This document shows, in pieces, positions 8,717 through 15,773 of a DNA stretch of 23,114 bases. The first letter of the stretch is position 1. Every line of letters begins with the position of its first letter. Under the pieces are notes generated by a model. It did no database searches and was not told where the DNA came from. It was given only the letters and a program-made list of their open reading frames with translations. Origin of the DNA: JADJEI01 sp035328465. GTDB taxonomy: Bacteria > Bacteroidota > Ignavibacteria > Ignavibacteriales > Ignavibacteriaceae. The stretch lies in the NCBI GenBank assembly GCA_035328465.1, contig DAOLIQ010000054.1, forward strand, positions 1-23,114, given 5' to 3'. A program made the translations under genes and the position numbers.

Positions 8717-9805
8717 TCATAAAAAGGAATAATAAAATGTAATTCTTGGAGTAACCGAAGCATCTATTGATCTTCCATTTATTGCTTCATAAGTTTCCAC
8801 TATTACATTTGGACTGATTGTAACTTTATCAACAGGCTTATAATTCAAACTAAAGATAAACCAGTTTCTTGAATCGCTTTTGAAATCGGTATTGGTGTTA
8901 GGATCAAAATAATCATATCTTACAACAGCAGATAACTGCTGAGAAAAATTATATGATCCAAAAAATGATATACCCATTCCGTTTCTATCTTTAACAATTG
9001 AGGAGGAACGAATTCCATTTTGAGTTGTATTCAGAAAAACTTCTGCTCCAACTGAAAAATTATCTTTTTCTTTATAACCTAAAAGTAAAGCGTAAGTAAG
9101 ATCGTTGTTACTTAAGGTTGAAGGCGAAGTTGAATTACTTTGTGGATCGGTAACATCCGGTTTGGATTTGAAATCTCCATAAAGTGTAACTGATAAATTT
9201 TTTATTGGATTATATTGAAGGTGAGCGTAGAATCTTTTGTATTTATCTGTTTCAGCTTTGTTACCGGAGCCATTACCAATCATAACCCAATATTTAAACA
9301 TCCCGTCAGAATCAAGTTTACCCTTTAATGAAACGGCAATATCACGGGAAGAAACAATTCCTCTTAAATCCAAAATAGTTTTTTCAAGAAACCTGTGTCC
9401 CCAGTCAGCATCTGCATTTTCAATCACCATAGTTGGCTGAATACCAAAAGTTAAATCACTGCCGTCGAAAATATTTTTCCACGTTAAGTAAGCATCTTTA
9501 ACAAACACACCAATCTTACCATCACTCGTATTTGCAGTCTGATCAGCTTCTAAGCGAAATCGGGTTGCAAAGTTTTCTGATATCTCGTTATCATAAGTAA
9601 AATATACTCTCCGTAATTGAAAGCCATTTAAATCTTGCTTACCGCCATTTGCAACGTTACTCAGAGTTGATAAACCTGTATCCCTGACTGCATTATAAAA
9701 GTAATCACCGAACATATAGCCGGATATTTTACCGCTGGAATTTTCTTGTGCAAATAAGAATTGCGAACCGAACAGACACAATAAGCCTAAAATAATTTTT
9801 TTCAT
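8717..9805 (-). CDS. Outer-membrane porin, phosphate-selective OprO/OprP-like
   Basis: A 362-residue protein with a signal peptide (MKKIILGLLCLFGSQFLFAQ, cleavage after Gln20). It has a long series of amphipathic beta-strands with alternating aromatic residues, such as LRRVYFTYDNEISENFATRF, VKDAYLTWKNIF and ITPRITFYYSFL at the end, as expected for a beta-barrel porin. It resembles the phosphate-selective porin O/P family. Its place between pstS and pstC argues that it carries phosphate or polyphosphate across the outer membrane to the PstS lipoprotein. The family assignment is by pattern and context. Selectivity cannot be deduced because the arginine/lysine ladder of OprP cannot be mapped without a structure. 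Confidence 0.75.
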   Translation of the reverse strand: MKKIILGLLCLFGSQFLFAQENSSGKISGYMFGDYFYNAVRDTGLSTLSNVANGGKQDLNGFQLRRVYFTYDNEISENFATRFRLEADQTANTSDGKIGVFVKDAYLTWKNIFDGSDLTFGIQPTMVIENADADWGHRFLEKTILDLRGIVSSRDIAVSLKGKLDSDGMFKYWVMIGNGSGNKAETDKYKRFYAHLQYNPIKNLSVTLYGDFKSKPDVTDPQSNSTSPSTLSNNDLTYALLLGYKEKDNFSVGAEVFLNTTQNGIRSSSIVKDRNGMGISFFGSYNFSQQLSAVVRYDYFDPNTNTDFKSDSRNWFIFSLNYKPVDKVTISPNVIVETYEAINGRSIDASVTPRITFYYSFL

Positions 9806-9837
9806 TTTTCTCTCTTCAACTAATTATTACAAATTAA

Positions 9838-9870
9838 AGGAAAGTTTCCTCTCTCTAAAGAAACTTTCCT
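9838..9870 (-). promoter_or_regulatory. Strong hairpin between pstS and the porin gene
   Basis: A perfect 11-bp inverted repeat, AGGAAAGTTTC (9838-9848) and GAAACTTTCCT (9860-9870), with an 11-nt loop, starts 18 nt after the pstS stop. In the transcribed (minus) direction it is followed by TTTAATTTG, a weak T-rich run. It is probably a partial terminator or mRNA-stabilising 3' stem. Such elements commonly let a binding-protein gene be expressed far above the membrane genes downstream. The porin gene begins 32 bp further on. Confidence 0.6.
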
Positions 9871-9888
9871 ACTTAAATACAATACTTA

Positions 9889-10794
9889 TTACTTAACAGG
9901 CAATGGAATATATTCCATACTCTCAACTACTTTTTGACCTTCAGGCGAAATTATAAAATCCATAAAGTCTTTTACTTTACCTGCTGCTTCACCGTTTGTA
10001 AAGCAATAAAGATAACGTGAGATTGAATAATCGCCGCTCCAGATAGCTTCATAGTTTACCTTCTTATTTTCGGAAGGTAATATTCCAGGTGAATCTTTAT
10101 CTTTTTTGATGTATAAAATTTTCACGTCAGTTCTTTCTGCAAAGTATCCCACACCACCATAGCCAATACCTTTGTTATCCCGTGCAACCGCTTCACCAAG
10201 TGCTGCTGTTCCCTGTAGCACTTGTGTGGATGGTGAATAATCCACTTGTTTTCCATCTACTTTCCCGAGAACGTGTTCTTTGAAAAATTCATAGGTACCG
10301 CTGCTGTTTTCTCTGCCATAGAGTGTAATTGGCAAATTTGCACCCCCCACGTCTTTCCAGTTTGTAATTTTACCAGAAAAAATATCTCTCACTTGTTGAA
10401 TTGTTAAACTATCAACTTTACTTCCAGGATGAACGATAACTGCAATTCCATCTAATGCTACCTTATAAACGAAAGGTGTTACACCTTTGGATTTAGCATC
10501 TTCCAATTCCACTGTTTTTAATTCACGGGATGAATTGGCAAGATCGGTTGTCTTATTTAAAAGTGCTGCCACGCCGGTTCCTGAACCCCCGCCTGTGACT
10601 TGAATCGCAACTTCGGGATGAAGCTTCATATATGTTTCTGCCCATTTTTGTGAAAGGTTTACCATTGTATCTGAACCTTTAACTGTTATTACTGTCTGCT
10701 CAACATCATCTGTTTTTTTCTTGCAAGCCGAAAACATTAAGCTGACTACTACTAATATTAGTAAGTATGCGCTTAGTGATTTAACTATTCTCAT
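9889..10794 (-). CDS. pstS: Phosphate-binding lipoprotein PstS
   Basis: Periplasmic phosphate receptor of the Pst importer, 301 residues. The signal sequence ends in a lipobox, LMFSAC, with Cys24 as the acylated residue, so this is a membrane-anchored lipoprotein rather than the soluble form of E. coli. Phosphate-contact motifs of the PstS-like family are in place: TVKGSDTMVNL (37-47), GGGSGTGVAALLN (68-80), NSSRELK (87-93) and YGRENSSGTYEFF (159-171). It is the first gene of the locus, with a good AAAGG ribosome site 6 nt before the ATG, and a phosphate-control site upstream. Confidence 0.95.
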   Translation of the reverse strand: MRIVKSLSAYLLILVVVSLMFSACKKKTDDVEQTVITVKGSDTMVNLSQKWAETYMKLHPEVAIQVTGGGSGTGVAALLNKTTDLANSSRELKTVELEDAKSKGVTPFVYKVALDGIAVIVHPGSKVDSLTIQQVRDIFSGKITNWKDVGGANLPITLYGRENSSGTYEFFKEHVLGKVDGKQVDYSPSTQVLQGTAALGEAVARDNKGIGYGGVGYFAERTDVKILYIKKDKDSPGILPSENKKVNYEAIWSGDYSISRYLYCFTNGEAAGKVKDFMDFIISPEGQKVVESMEYIPLPVK

Positions 10795-10837
10795 TAGTGC
10801 CTTTCGTAATTGTTTAAAATATTTATTAAGTGTGATT

Positions 10838-10893
10838 CAAAGATATAGCAGACATTAATTCTAAAAAGAGTTTCAATGTTAAATTAATGTTAA
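10838..10893 (-). promoter_or_regulatory. Candidate pst promoter with PhoP-box-like direct repeat
   Basis: Read on the minus strand, TTAACA occurs twice with a 5-bp spacer (10893-10888 and 10882-10877), so the repeats lie exactly 11 bp apart. TTAACA-type hexamers at 11-bp phasing are the established form of PhoP boxes in Bacillus, and E. coli Pho boxes share the 11-bp spacing. Downstream are two -10 candidates: TAGAAT (10863-10858), 13 bp after the repeat, and TATCTTTG (10845-10838), which fits the Bacteroidota TAnnTTTG consensus. The rest of the 241-bp divergent gap holds only the candidate promoter of the opposite gene. The regulator itself is not in this window. Confidence 0.5.
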
Positions 10894-10961
10894 ATCTCCC
10901 GGACAATGTTTCTAAATATTCAAATTAATCGTTATTAAATTTTAAAATAGCACCTCACTAA

Positions 10962-10990
10962 TTTTTAAATTGAAATTATTAGGATATAAT
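10962..10990 (+). promoter_or_regulatory. Weak candidate promoter for the small-protein/symporter pair
   Basis: A perfect TATAAT hexamer lies at 10985-10990, with a poor -35-like TTTTTA 17 bp upstream (10962-10967). The GGAG ribosome site (11024-11027) is 8 nt from the ATG at 11036. The assignment rests mainly on the -10 match, in a very AT-rich stretch where chance matches are common. Confidence 0.3.
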
Positions 10991-11035
10991 TCCAACGCAA
11001 ATTAATATTGAATTAAACAATTCGGAGATTTTGTT

Positions 11036-11248
11036 ATGCCTTCTTTCGAACAAACATGGCTGCCTTTTATTTATCTCTATGGAGTAGGCGGCTTATTCTT
11101 TTTTAGCGGAATGATACTTATAAAAAAATCTGGAGCAATAAATTTAAACCTTAAGCGGCATCGCTTTTGGTGGAAGATGTTATACTTCGGGTTTTTCTAT
11201 TTCATGTTTATTCACGCAGCACTTACACTTGCAGCACTTTATCTTTAA
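11036..11248 (+). CDS. 70-residue two-helix membrane protein, probable symporter accessory
   Basis: A small protein with two hydrophobic helices (about 9-28 and 46-68) joined by a basic loop, KKSGAINLNLKRHRFWWK, whose positive charge suggests both termini face the periplasm. The GGAG ribosome site is good. It ends 18 bp before a sodium:solute symporter gene on the same strand, with no terminator between them. Small two-helix subunits encoded just before SSS transporters are a recognised arrangement, and this one parallels the 46-residue protein at 2576-2716. I do not recognise its exact family. Confidence 0.75.
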   Translation: MPSFEQTWLPFIYLYGVGGLFFFSGMILIKKSGAINLNLKRHRFWWKMLYFGFFYFMFIHAALTLAALYL

Positions 11249-11266
11249 CAAAAAAATCAAAACAAT

Positions 11267-13360
11267 ATGAATATTCACAGCATGGGCACTTCAACCGATT
11301 GGATAGTAATGGTAGTTTACTTTTTAGCAATTATGCTTTTCGGTTCTTACTTCAGTAAATATAATCGAACAACAAGTGATTTCTTTTTTGGCGGAAGACG
11401 TTTTGCCTGGTGGCTTATTGCTATGTCTATCGTCGCCACGGGGGTGGGCAGCCACAGCTTCATCAAATATTCTGCAAAAGGATTTGAAGCGGGCTTCTCT
11501 TCAACTATGACTTATATGAACGATTGGTTTTTCGTTCCGTTTTTCCTTTTCGGCTGGCTTCCTATTATTGTTTACACAAAGATCAGATCAATCCCTGAAT
11601 ATTTTGAAAAGAGATTTTCCCCCACCACAAGATTCCTTGCAACTATTTTGCTTTTGCTTTATATGATCGGCTATGTTGGCATCGGTTTTTTAACTATGGG
11701 AAAAGCAATATTACCTTTGCTCCCTCCTGAGTTTACTCTGATCGGTATTCACTTTGATGTTACTTTGATGGGTTTGATTATAGTCATCGCTTTTATTGTT
11801 GGAGTTTATATCACATACGGAGGACAAACTGCTGTTATCTTCACTGATCTTGCTCAAGGATTAATTTTAATCTTCGCAGGCTTACTCGTATTCTTTCTTG
11901 GAGTTGATTACATCGGCGGTTTCGGGATATTCTGGCATTTGCTTCCTATTTCCTGGAAGCTCCCGCTCGCACATTTTAATAATCCCCCCGGCTTTAACTT
12001 TGTGGGAATATTCTGGCAGGATGGTGTAGCCGGGTCTATCGGATTTTTATTTATGAATATGGGCTTGGTGATGCGTTTTATGTCCTGCAAAAGTGTTGAT
12101 GAAGGACGTAAAGCAGCAGTAATTAATATTCTTATTATGCTTCCTATTTCAGCAATAGTAGTTGGCAATGCAGGATGGATAGCAAAAGCAATCTCTGTTG
12201 TTAACCCATCCTTAGTTCCAGCTGATACAAACCCCGATCAGATCTTTGTGGTGGTGGCAAATATTATTTCACACCCTGGAGTTTTTGGTTTTATTATGGC
12301 GGCACTTACAGCTGCGCTTATGTCCACTGTTGATACTCTATTAAACGCTACTGCTGCAATTTATATAAATGATATTCACCGCCCTGCAAAAAAATGGCTT
12401 AGCAAAAAAGTTGAATCATGGAAACAAGCAGATAAAGAAGAGCTAAACTCGGCAAGAATTTCCACAGCTGTTTTTACCGTTCTTGGTGTTCTTGCTGTTA
12501 TTCCATTCAGTAATTTCCCTACAGTTTATGAAGCACATGGATATTTCCACTCAACTCTTACTCCCCCGCTTGTTGTAGCATTATTCCTCGGAGTGTTCTG
12601 GAAGAAATTTACTAACGCTGCTGTAATTGCAACCTTTGTTGTTGGCGTTGCGTTGATGGTTCTTGGAATGTATTACCCCCAGCCTCTTATTCAAATATTT
12701 GCACACGGTACTGATTACGATCCGGCGCATCCTTATACTTACATCGGCGCTTTGTATAATCTATTCGTTTGTGTTTTAGTTGGCGTGGTAACCACACTTA
12801 CTAATGATCAGCAAATCAAATTTGTTAATAAGATAAAAAATAATCCTAATCAAAAAACTATTATCAGATTAATCACTCTTGCAGCCGCTGTTATTTTCGT
12901 AATTATATTATTTAACTTAGCTTCCCTCCCCATCCTTCTGATACTTTCATTTTTAATGCTTATACTTGTAGTTATTTCATCTAATTATTACTCCAAATAT
13001 TCTGAAGCAACACACACTGAGGGCTTAACTGTTTGGGGAATTGCAAGAGCAAAAGAAATGTTTAAAGGCAGTAAAGTAAATGACCGGGAAGGCGAAGTAA
13101 TTAAAATTCATTGGAAGTTAAAAGATTCAGAAGATGATTTAATACACTTCTCTAAAAATGATATGATAAAAATGTCTGCCGAGGTTGGTGATCTTGTTTA
13201 CATATCCGATGCAAGAAAAATATTGGGGGGGTTGAAATCAGTCCACTCAACCTATGGCGGCACTCATAACGAAGACGGAATTGTTTACATCACCAAAGAG
13301 CATATTGCTCAGGGACAATTTGTAAAAGGGAAATTGCTTACTGCAGAAAAGGAGATGTAA
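11267..13360 (+). CDS. Sodium:solute symporter with soluble C-terminal domain
   Basis: An SSS-family Na+ symporter of 697 residues. The membrane core (about 10-575) has the usual first-helix region ending in TTSDFFFGGRRFAWW, the segment SIVATGVGSHSFIKYSAKG, and MAALTAALMSTVDTLLNATA, the Na2-site helix. After the last helices a hydrophilic domain of about 118 residues follows (about 580-697), including KVNDREGEVIKIHWKLKDSE and VYISDARKILGGLKSVHST, which looks like a beta-rich cytoplasmic regulatory domain. Most SSS proteins stop near 500-560 residues, so this tail is unusual. The gene follows the 70-residue membrane protein by 18 bp and probably forms a unit with it. The start lacks a clear ribosome site, and an ATG five codons in is an alternative. 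The substrate is unknown. Confidence 0.9.
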   Translation: MNIHSMGTSTDWIVMVVYFLAIMLFGSYFSKYNRTTSDFFFGGRRFAWWLIAMSIVATGVGSHSFIKYSAKGFEAGFSSTMTYMNDWFFVPFFLFGWLPIIVYTKIRSIPEYFEKRFSPTTRFLATILLLLYMIGYVGIGFLTMGKAILPLLPPEFTLIGIHFDVTLMGLIIVIAFIVGVYITYGGQTAVIFTDLAQGLILIFAGLLVFFLGVDYIGGFGIFWHLLPISWKLPLAHFNNPPGFNFVGIFWQDGVAGSIGFLFMNMGLVMRFMSCKSVDEGRKAAVINILIMLPISAIVVGNAGWIAKAISVVNPSLVPADTNPDQIFVVVANIISHPGVFGFIMAALTAALMSTVDTLLNATAAIYINDIHRPAKKWLSKKVESWKQADKEELNSARISTAVFTVLGVLAVIPFSNFPTVYEAHGYFHSTLTPPLVVALFLGVFWKKFTNAAVIATFVVGVALMVLGMYYPQPLIQIFAHGTDYDPAHPYTYIGALYNLFVCVLVGVVTTLTNDQQIKFVNKIKNNPNQKTIIRLITLAAAVIFVIILFNLASLPILLILSFLMLILVVISSNYYSKYSEATHTEGLTVWGIARAKEMFKGSKVNDREGEVIKIHWKLKDSEDDLIHFSKNDMIKMSAEVGDLVYISDARKILGGLKSVHSTYGGTHNEDGIVYITKEHIAQGQFVKGKLLTAEKEM

Positions 13361-13380
13361 CCCTTACCCCCTTTAAAATA

Positions 13381-13415
13381 AAAACTGCCCGCAATTCAGT
13401 TTTTTAATTGAGCAG
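13381..13415 (+). terminator. Probable intrinsic terminator after the second symporter gene
   Basis: AAAACTG (13381-13387) pairs with CAGTTTT (13397-13403) across a 9-nt loop, followed by further T residues, 20 bp after the symporter stop. An alternative, mutually exclusive fold pairs CTGC/GCAG (13385-13388, 13412-13415) and CAATT/AATTG (13392-13396, 13406-13410). The stem is GC-poor, so efficiency may be moderate. The rest of the 219-bp gap to 13579 shows no gene. Confidence 0.5.
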
Positions 13416-13579
13416 CCTGGTAAATTTTGCCGTTGCGAAACTGAGATTGATAAATAAAAGCACTAAGTTTGATTTAGGAAAAGATGAAGTACAATACTGA
13501 AAGAGAAAAAATAGGTTTTGTGAAATGAAAAATTTTTATCAATAAGTAAACTGGTACATTAGAAGTAGTCAGTAGTGAT

Positions 13580-13864
13580 TCAGCACGTACTCCCATCCTT
13601 ATCAATGTAGCAGCTATCGCTTTGAAATTTTCCCCACTCCTTCATTAGGTTTGTCAATTCTTTAACGTATGCAAAAAGATTTTCTTTGCCGGAGATAATT
13701 TTGCCTTCATCTTCAATGCAGGGAATTATCTCCGGAATAATTTTATTAGTGCTGTCTTTTAGTTTTTCTATATCAACGACAGTATGAGCTATCACAATGG
13801 CTTTTAATACTTCTGCAATTTCATCACAAAGTGCGCAGTCTGATTTTCGATAAAGCGTAATCAT
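13580..13864 (-). CDS. Thioredoxin-fold (glutaredoxin-like) small protein
   Basis: A 94-residue protein with a thioredoxin-fold start, MITLYRKSDCALCDEIAEVL, that puts a CxxC redox pair at Cys10 and Cys13. A Pro at 48 in IIPCIEDEGKIISG fits the conserved cis-proline region of glutaredoxin-like proteins. There is no signal peptide, so it should be cytoplasmic. The C-terminus carries extra cysteines (Cys49, Cys85 and the last residue Cys94), which is unusual. It overlaps the upstream type IX-secreted protein gene by four bases (ATGA), so it is the last gene of the long minus-strand operon, or at least translated with it. Role in that operon unclear; a redox or disulfide function is inferred from the fold only. 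Confidence 0.65.
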   Translation of the reverse strand: MITLYRKSDCALCDEIAEVLKAIVIAHTVVDIEKLKDSTNKIIPEIIPCIEDEGKIISGKENLFAYVKELTNLMKEWGKFQSDSCYIDKDGSTC

Positions 13865-15738
13865 TTTAGCAGTATCATCTTTCTTGTTTCAGTAAAGTTA
13901 CCGGCATGGAGGGTGTAGAAATAAACCCCGCTGGCTAATGTAGAATTTACAATGTACAATGTTGAATAACTTCCGGCTTGCTGGTATTCGTTCACTAAAG
14001 TTTCTACTTCTTCTCCAAGTTGATTGAATAACTTTAAAGTAACATGACTGCTAGCTGGTAACTGATAGCTGATAAGCGTACTTGGATTAAAGGGATTGGG
14101 ATAGTTCTGCGTTAAAGCAAATTGTTTTGGAGTGAAGTCGTCTTTAAATTTTTCGATGAAAGATTCAGTTCCAATTATCAGTGTGTAAACTCTCTCTTTA
14201 GTTCCCGATGCAATATTTAATTCAAATCCTTCATTAAGTTTTATAAAGTTATTCAGAGAATTATCAATTAGATAATATTCGTAACCGGGGTAATTAATTA
14301 CTCCCTCTACTTTTAACATTACATTTTCAACTGAGACATTTTTTATTTGCAGGTCATAGATTTGTCCCTCGCCGATTTCGGGACGGCTATCAATCATAAA
14401 ATGTTTATACTCTGATGAAGCTTTATCATTAACGATAATGATTCTTGCTTCTTCAAAATCTCCAGGCGGGGCAAAGTAATCATTAACATCATAATCGTTA
14501 CTTGCATCTGTATTAGATCTGATAATTACTTTTGATTTTTCCTCCCCGTTTGCATACAATGAAATTTTCAAATCGCCTTCAGAATATACTATTTGATTTT
14601 CTTCAATTGTTTTTCCCAAGGTACCGGATGGATCGTAAGGAATTTTTAATGAAGTTAAACTTCCTGTATTGTTAAAGTAATAAGCAGTATACGGACTGAA
14701 TTGTGTCGGCTGACTCCAACTGCTGCCATTCCACGAATTGATAACAGCATTCGCAGCCAACCCATTAGAGGCAATAACAGCAGCCCAGTTTGTACTTCGT
14801 TCAAATGGATTTGAAATAATATTCCAGCCTGAGTGTAATGCGATCGAATATGTATTATCTCCAGCAAGTGTAACCGTATTGACATTAGTCGAAACGTTTA
14901 TTGCATTTTTGCTTAGAAGCCAAAAACCATTGCCGGGTTTAAAATTAAAAGTCGCAGAACCATCAAACTCAATCAGATAATTTGAAGCAGCGCCGTTATC
15001 ATAAAAAGCATTCCAGTCTGTTCCTCTTGTTCCGGTAATAAATTGTGAAGCCAAAGAATTAATGTTACCGGGCAACCCGATCATCCTGTAGCTTGAGGAG
15101 GAGGTAATATTCGGAAATGTGAAAGACTTATTAATCGCAATAGTTGAAGGGTAAGTAGTTGCATAACCGTAGAGTTGAAATAGATCAAGCCCGATATAAT
15201 TACTTCTCATTCCAGTAGGACCGCCTTCATAAATATAATATTGAATTGCAAATCTGATTGTAGCAGAAGCATTAAAAGAAACAAAATATTTTCCCCAGTT
15301 TCCTTGCGGAACAAGAAACCTTCCAAGCGAGGCAAAATCTCCCGGTGTTGTTCCAGCAGTAATGGAGATTAAAAGACTGATAGAATCATCGAATGCCGTT
15401 ACTCCGGGAGTTGGTGAAGCAGCATAGAAGAAAAGCGAATCACCGGGATTTACTGAAATTGCAGGCGATATAAGCCAATGGTTGATTACTCCATTCTCAT
15501 TAGCGCCTGCATAATTTGAAGCGACATAACCATTAGCTGTTCCCTCAAGCGTAACGATAATACCATCGTCGCCCTGGAACCAGGCTGGGGTAGTCCCTCC
15601 ACCATCTTCATCAAGCACAACCCATCCCCGGGCTTCCAAACCTGCAACTGAATTATCGCCGTTCATTCTGTCTTCAAACTTTATTGTTTGAGCATTAAGG
15701 CAAATAACTAAACTGAAAAAAAAGAATAAAAATTTCAT
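13861..15738 (-). CDS. Type IX secretion cargo with choice-of-anchor J-like domain
   Basis: A 625-residue secreted protein. A signal peptide (1-17, ending LNAQ) leads into a beta-rich domain (about 20-192) with the pattern of cleaved-adhesin/choice-of-anchor J domains: GWVVLDEDGGGT, NHWLISPAISV and the closing YIGLDLFQLYGY. Residues about 205-370 hold two 'YRMIGLPGN' and 'GWNIISNPF' type segments, common in surface proteins of Ignavibacteria. The last 86 residues (540-625) are a Por-type sorting domain (QNYPNPFNPSTLISYQLP to the end at ...RKMILLK), so the protein should cross the outer membrane by the type IX system. It follows the caspase gene by 35 bp. A direct-repeat-rich stretch is inserted inside the sorting domain. 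No enzymatic motif was found. Confidence 0.82.
   Translation of the reverse strand: MKFLFFFFSLVICLNAQTIKFEDRMNGDNSVAGLEARGWVVLDEDGGGTTPAWFQGDDGIIVTLEGTANGYVASNYAGANENGVINHWLISPAISVNPGDSLFFYAASPTPGVTAFDDSISLLISITAGTTPGDFASLGRFLVPQGNWGKYFVSFNASATIRFAIQYYIYEGGPTGMRSNYIGLDLFQLYGYATTYPSTIAINKSFTFPNITSSSSYRMIGLPGNINSLASQFITGTRGTDWNAFYDNGAASNYLIEFDGSATFNFKPGNGFWLLSKNAINVSTNVNTVTLAGDNTYSIALHSGWNIISNPFERSTNWAAVIASNGLAANAVINSWNGSSWSQPTQFSPYTAYYFNNTGSLTSLKIPYDPSGTLGKTIEENQIVYSEGDLKISLYANGEEKSKVIIRSNTDASNDYDVNDYFAPPGDFEEARIIIVNDKASSEYKHFMIDSRPEIGEGQIYDLQIKNVSVENVMLKVEGVINYPGYEYYLIDNSLNNFIKLNEGFELNIASGTKERVYTLIIGTESFIEKFKDDFTPKQFALTQNYPNPFNPSTLISYQLPASSHVTLKLFNQLGEEVETLVNEYQQAGSYSTLYIVNSTLASGVYFYTLHAGNFTETRKMILLK
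13937..13964. repeat. ACATTGTA-type tandem repeat inside the sorting-domain codons
   Basis: The coding strand (minus) reads TACATTGTACATTGTAAATT followed by CTACATTA, so the unit ACATTGTA is repeated next to a related TACATT. It encodes TLYIVNSTL between residues about 593 and 601 of the type IX cargo, just before the conserved LASGVYFY. Other members of this sorting-domain family usually have a shorter stretch there, as I recall. The bases resemble ACATTGTA-rich repeats found between genes in related genomes, so this may be an in-frame repeat insertion. Confidence 0.4.
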
Positions 15739-15773
15739 CTTAATACCTTAAATAATATTTTAAGTGATTGTCG

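Noticed and set aside
11908..12168. 86-codon minus-strand ORF inside the second symporter
   Set aside because: Antisense to conserved transmembrane codons, with no ribosome site or signal of its own.
13361..13579. Possible small gene between the second symporter and the thioredoxin-like gene
   Set aside because: The only ATG ORF noted has about 13 codons with no support; the stretch is better explained by a terminator and spacer.
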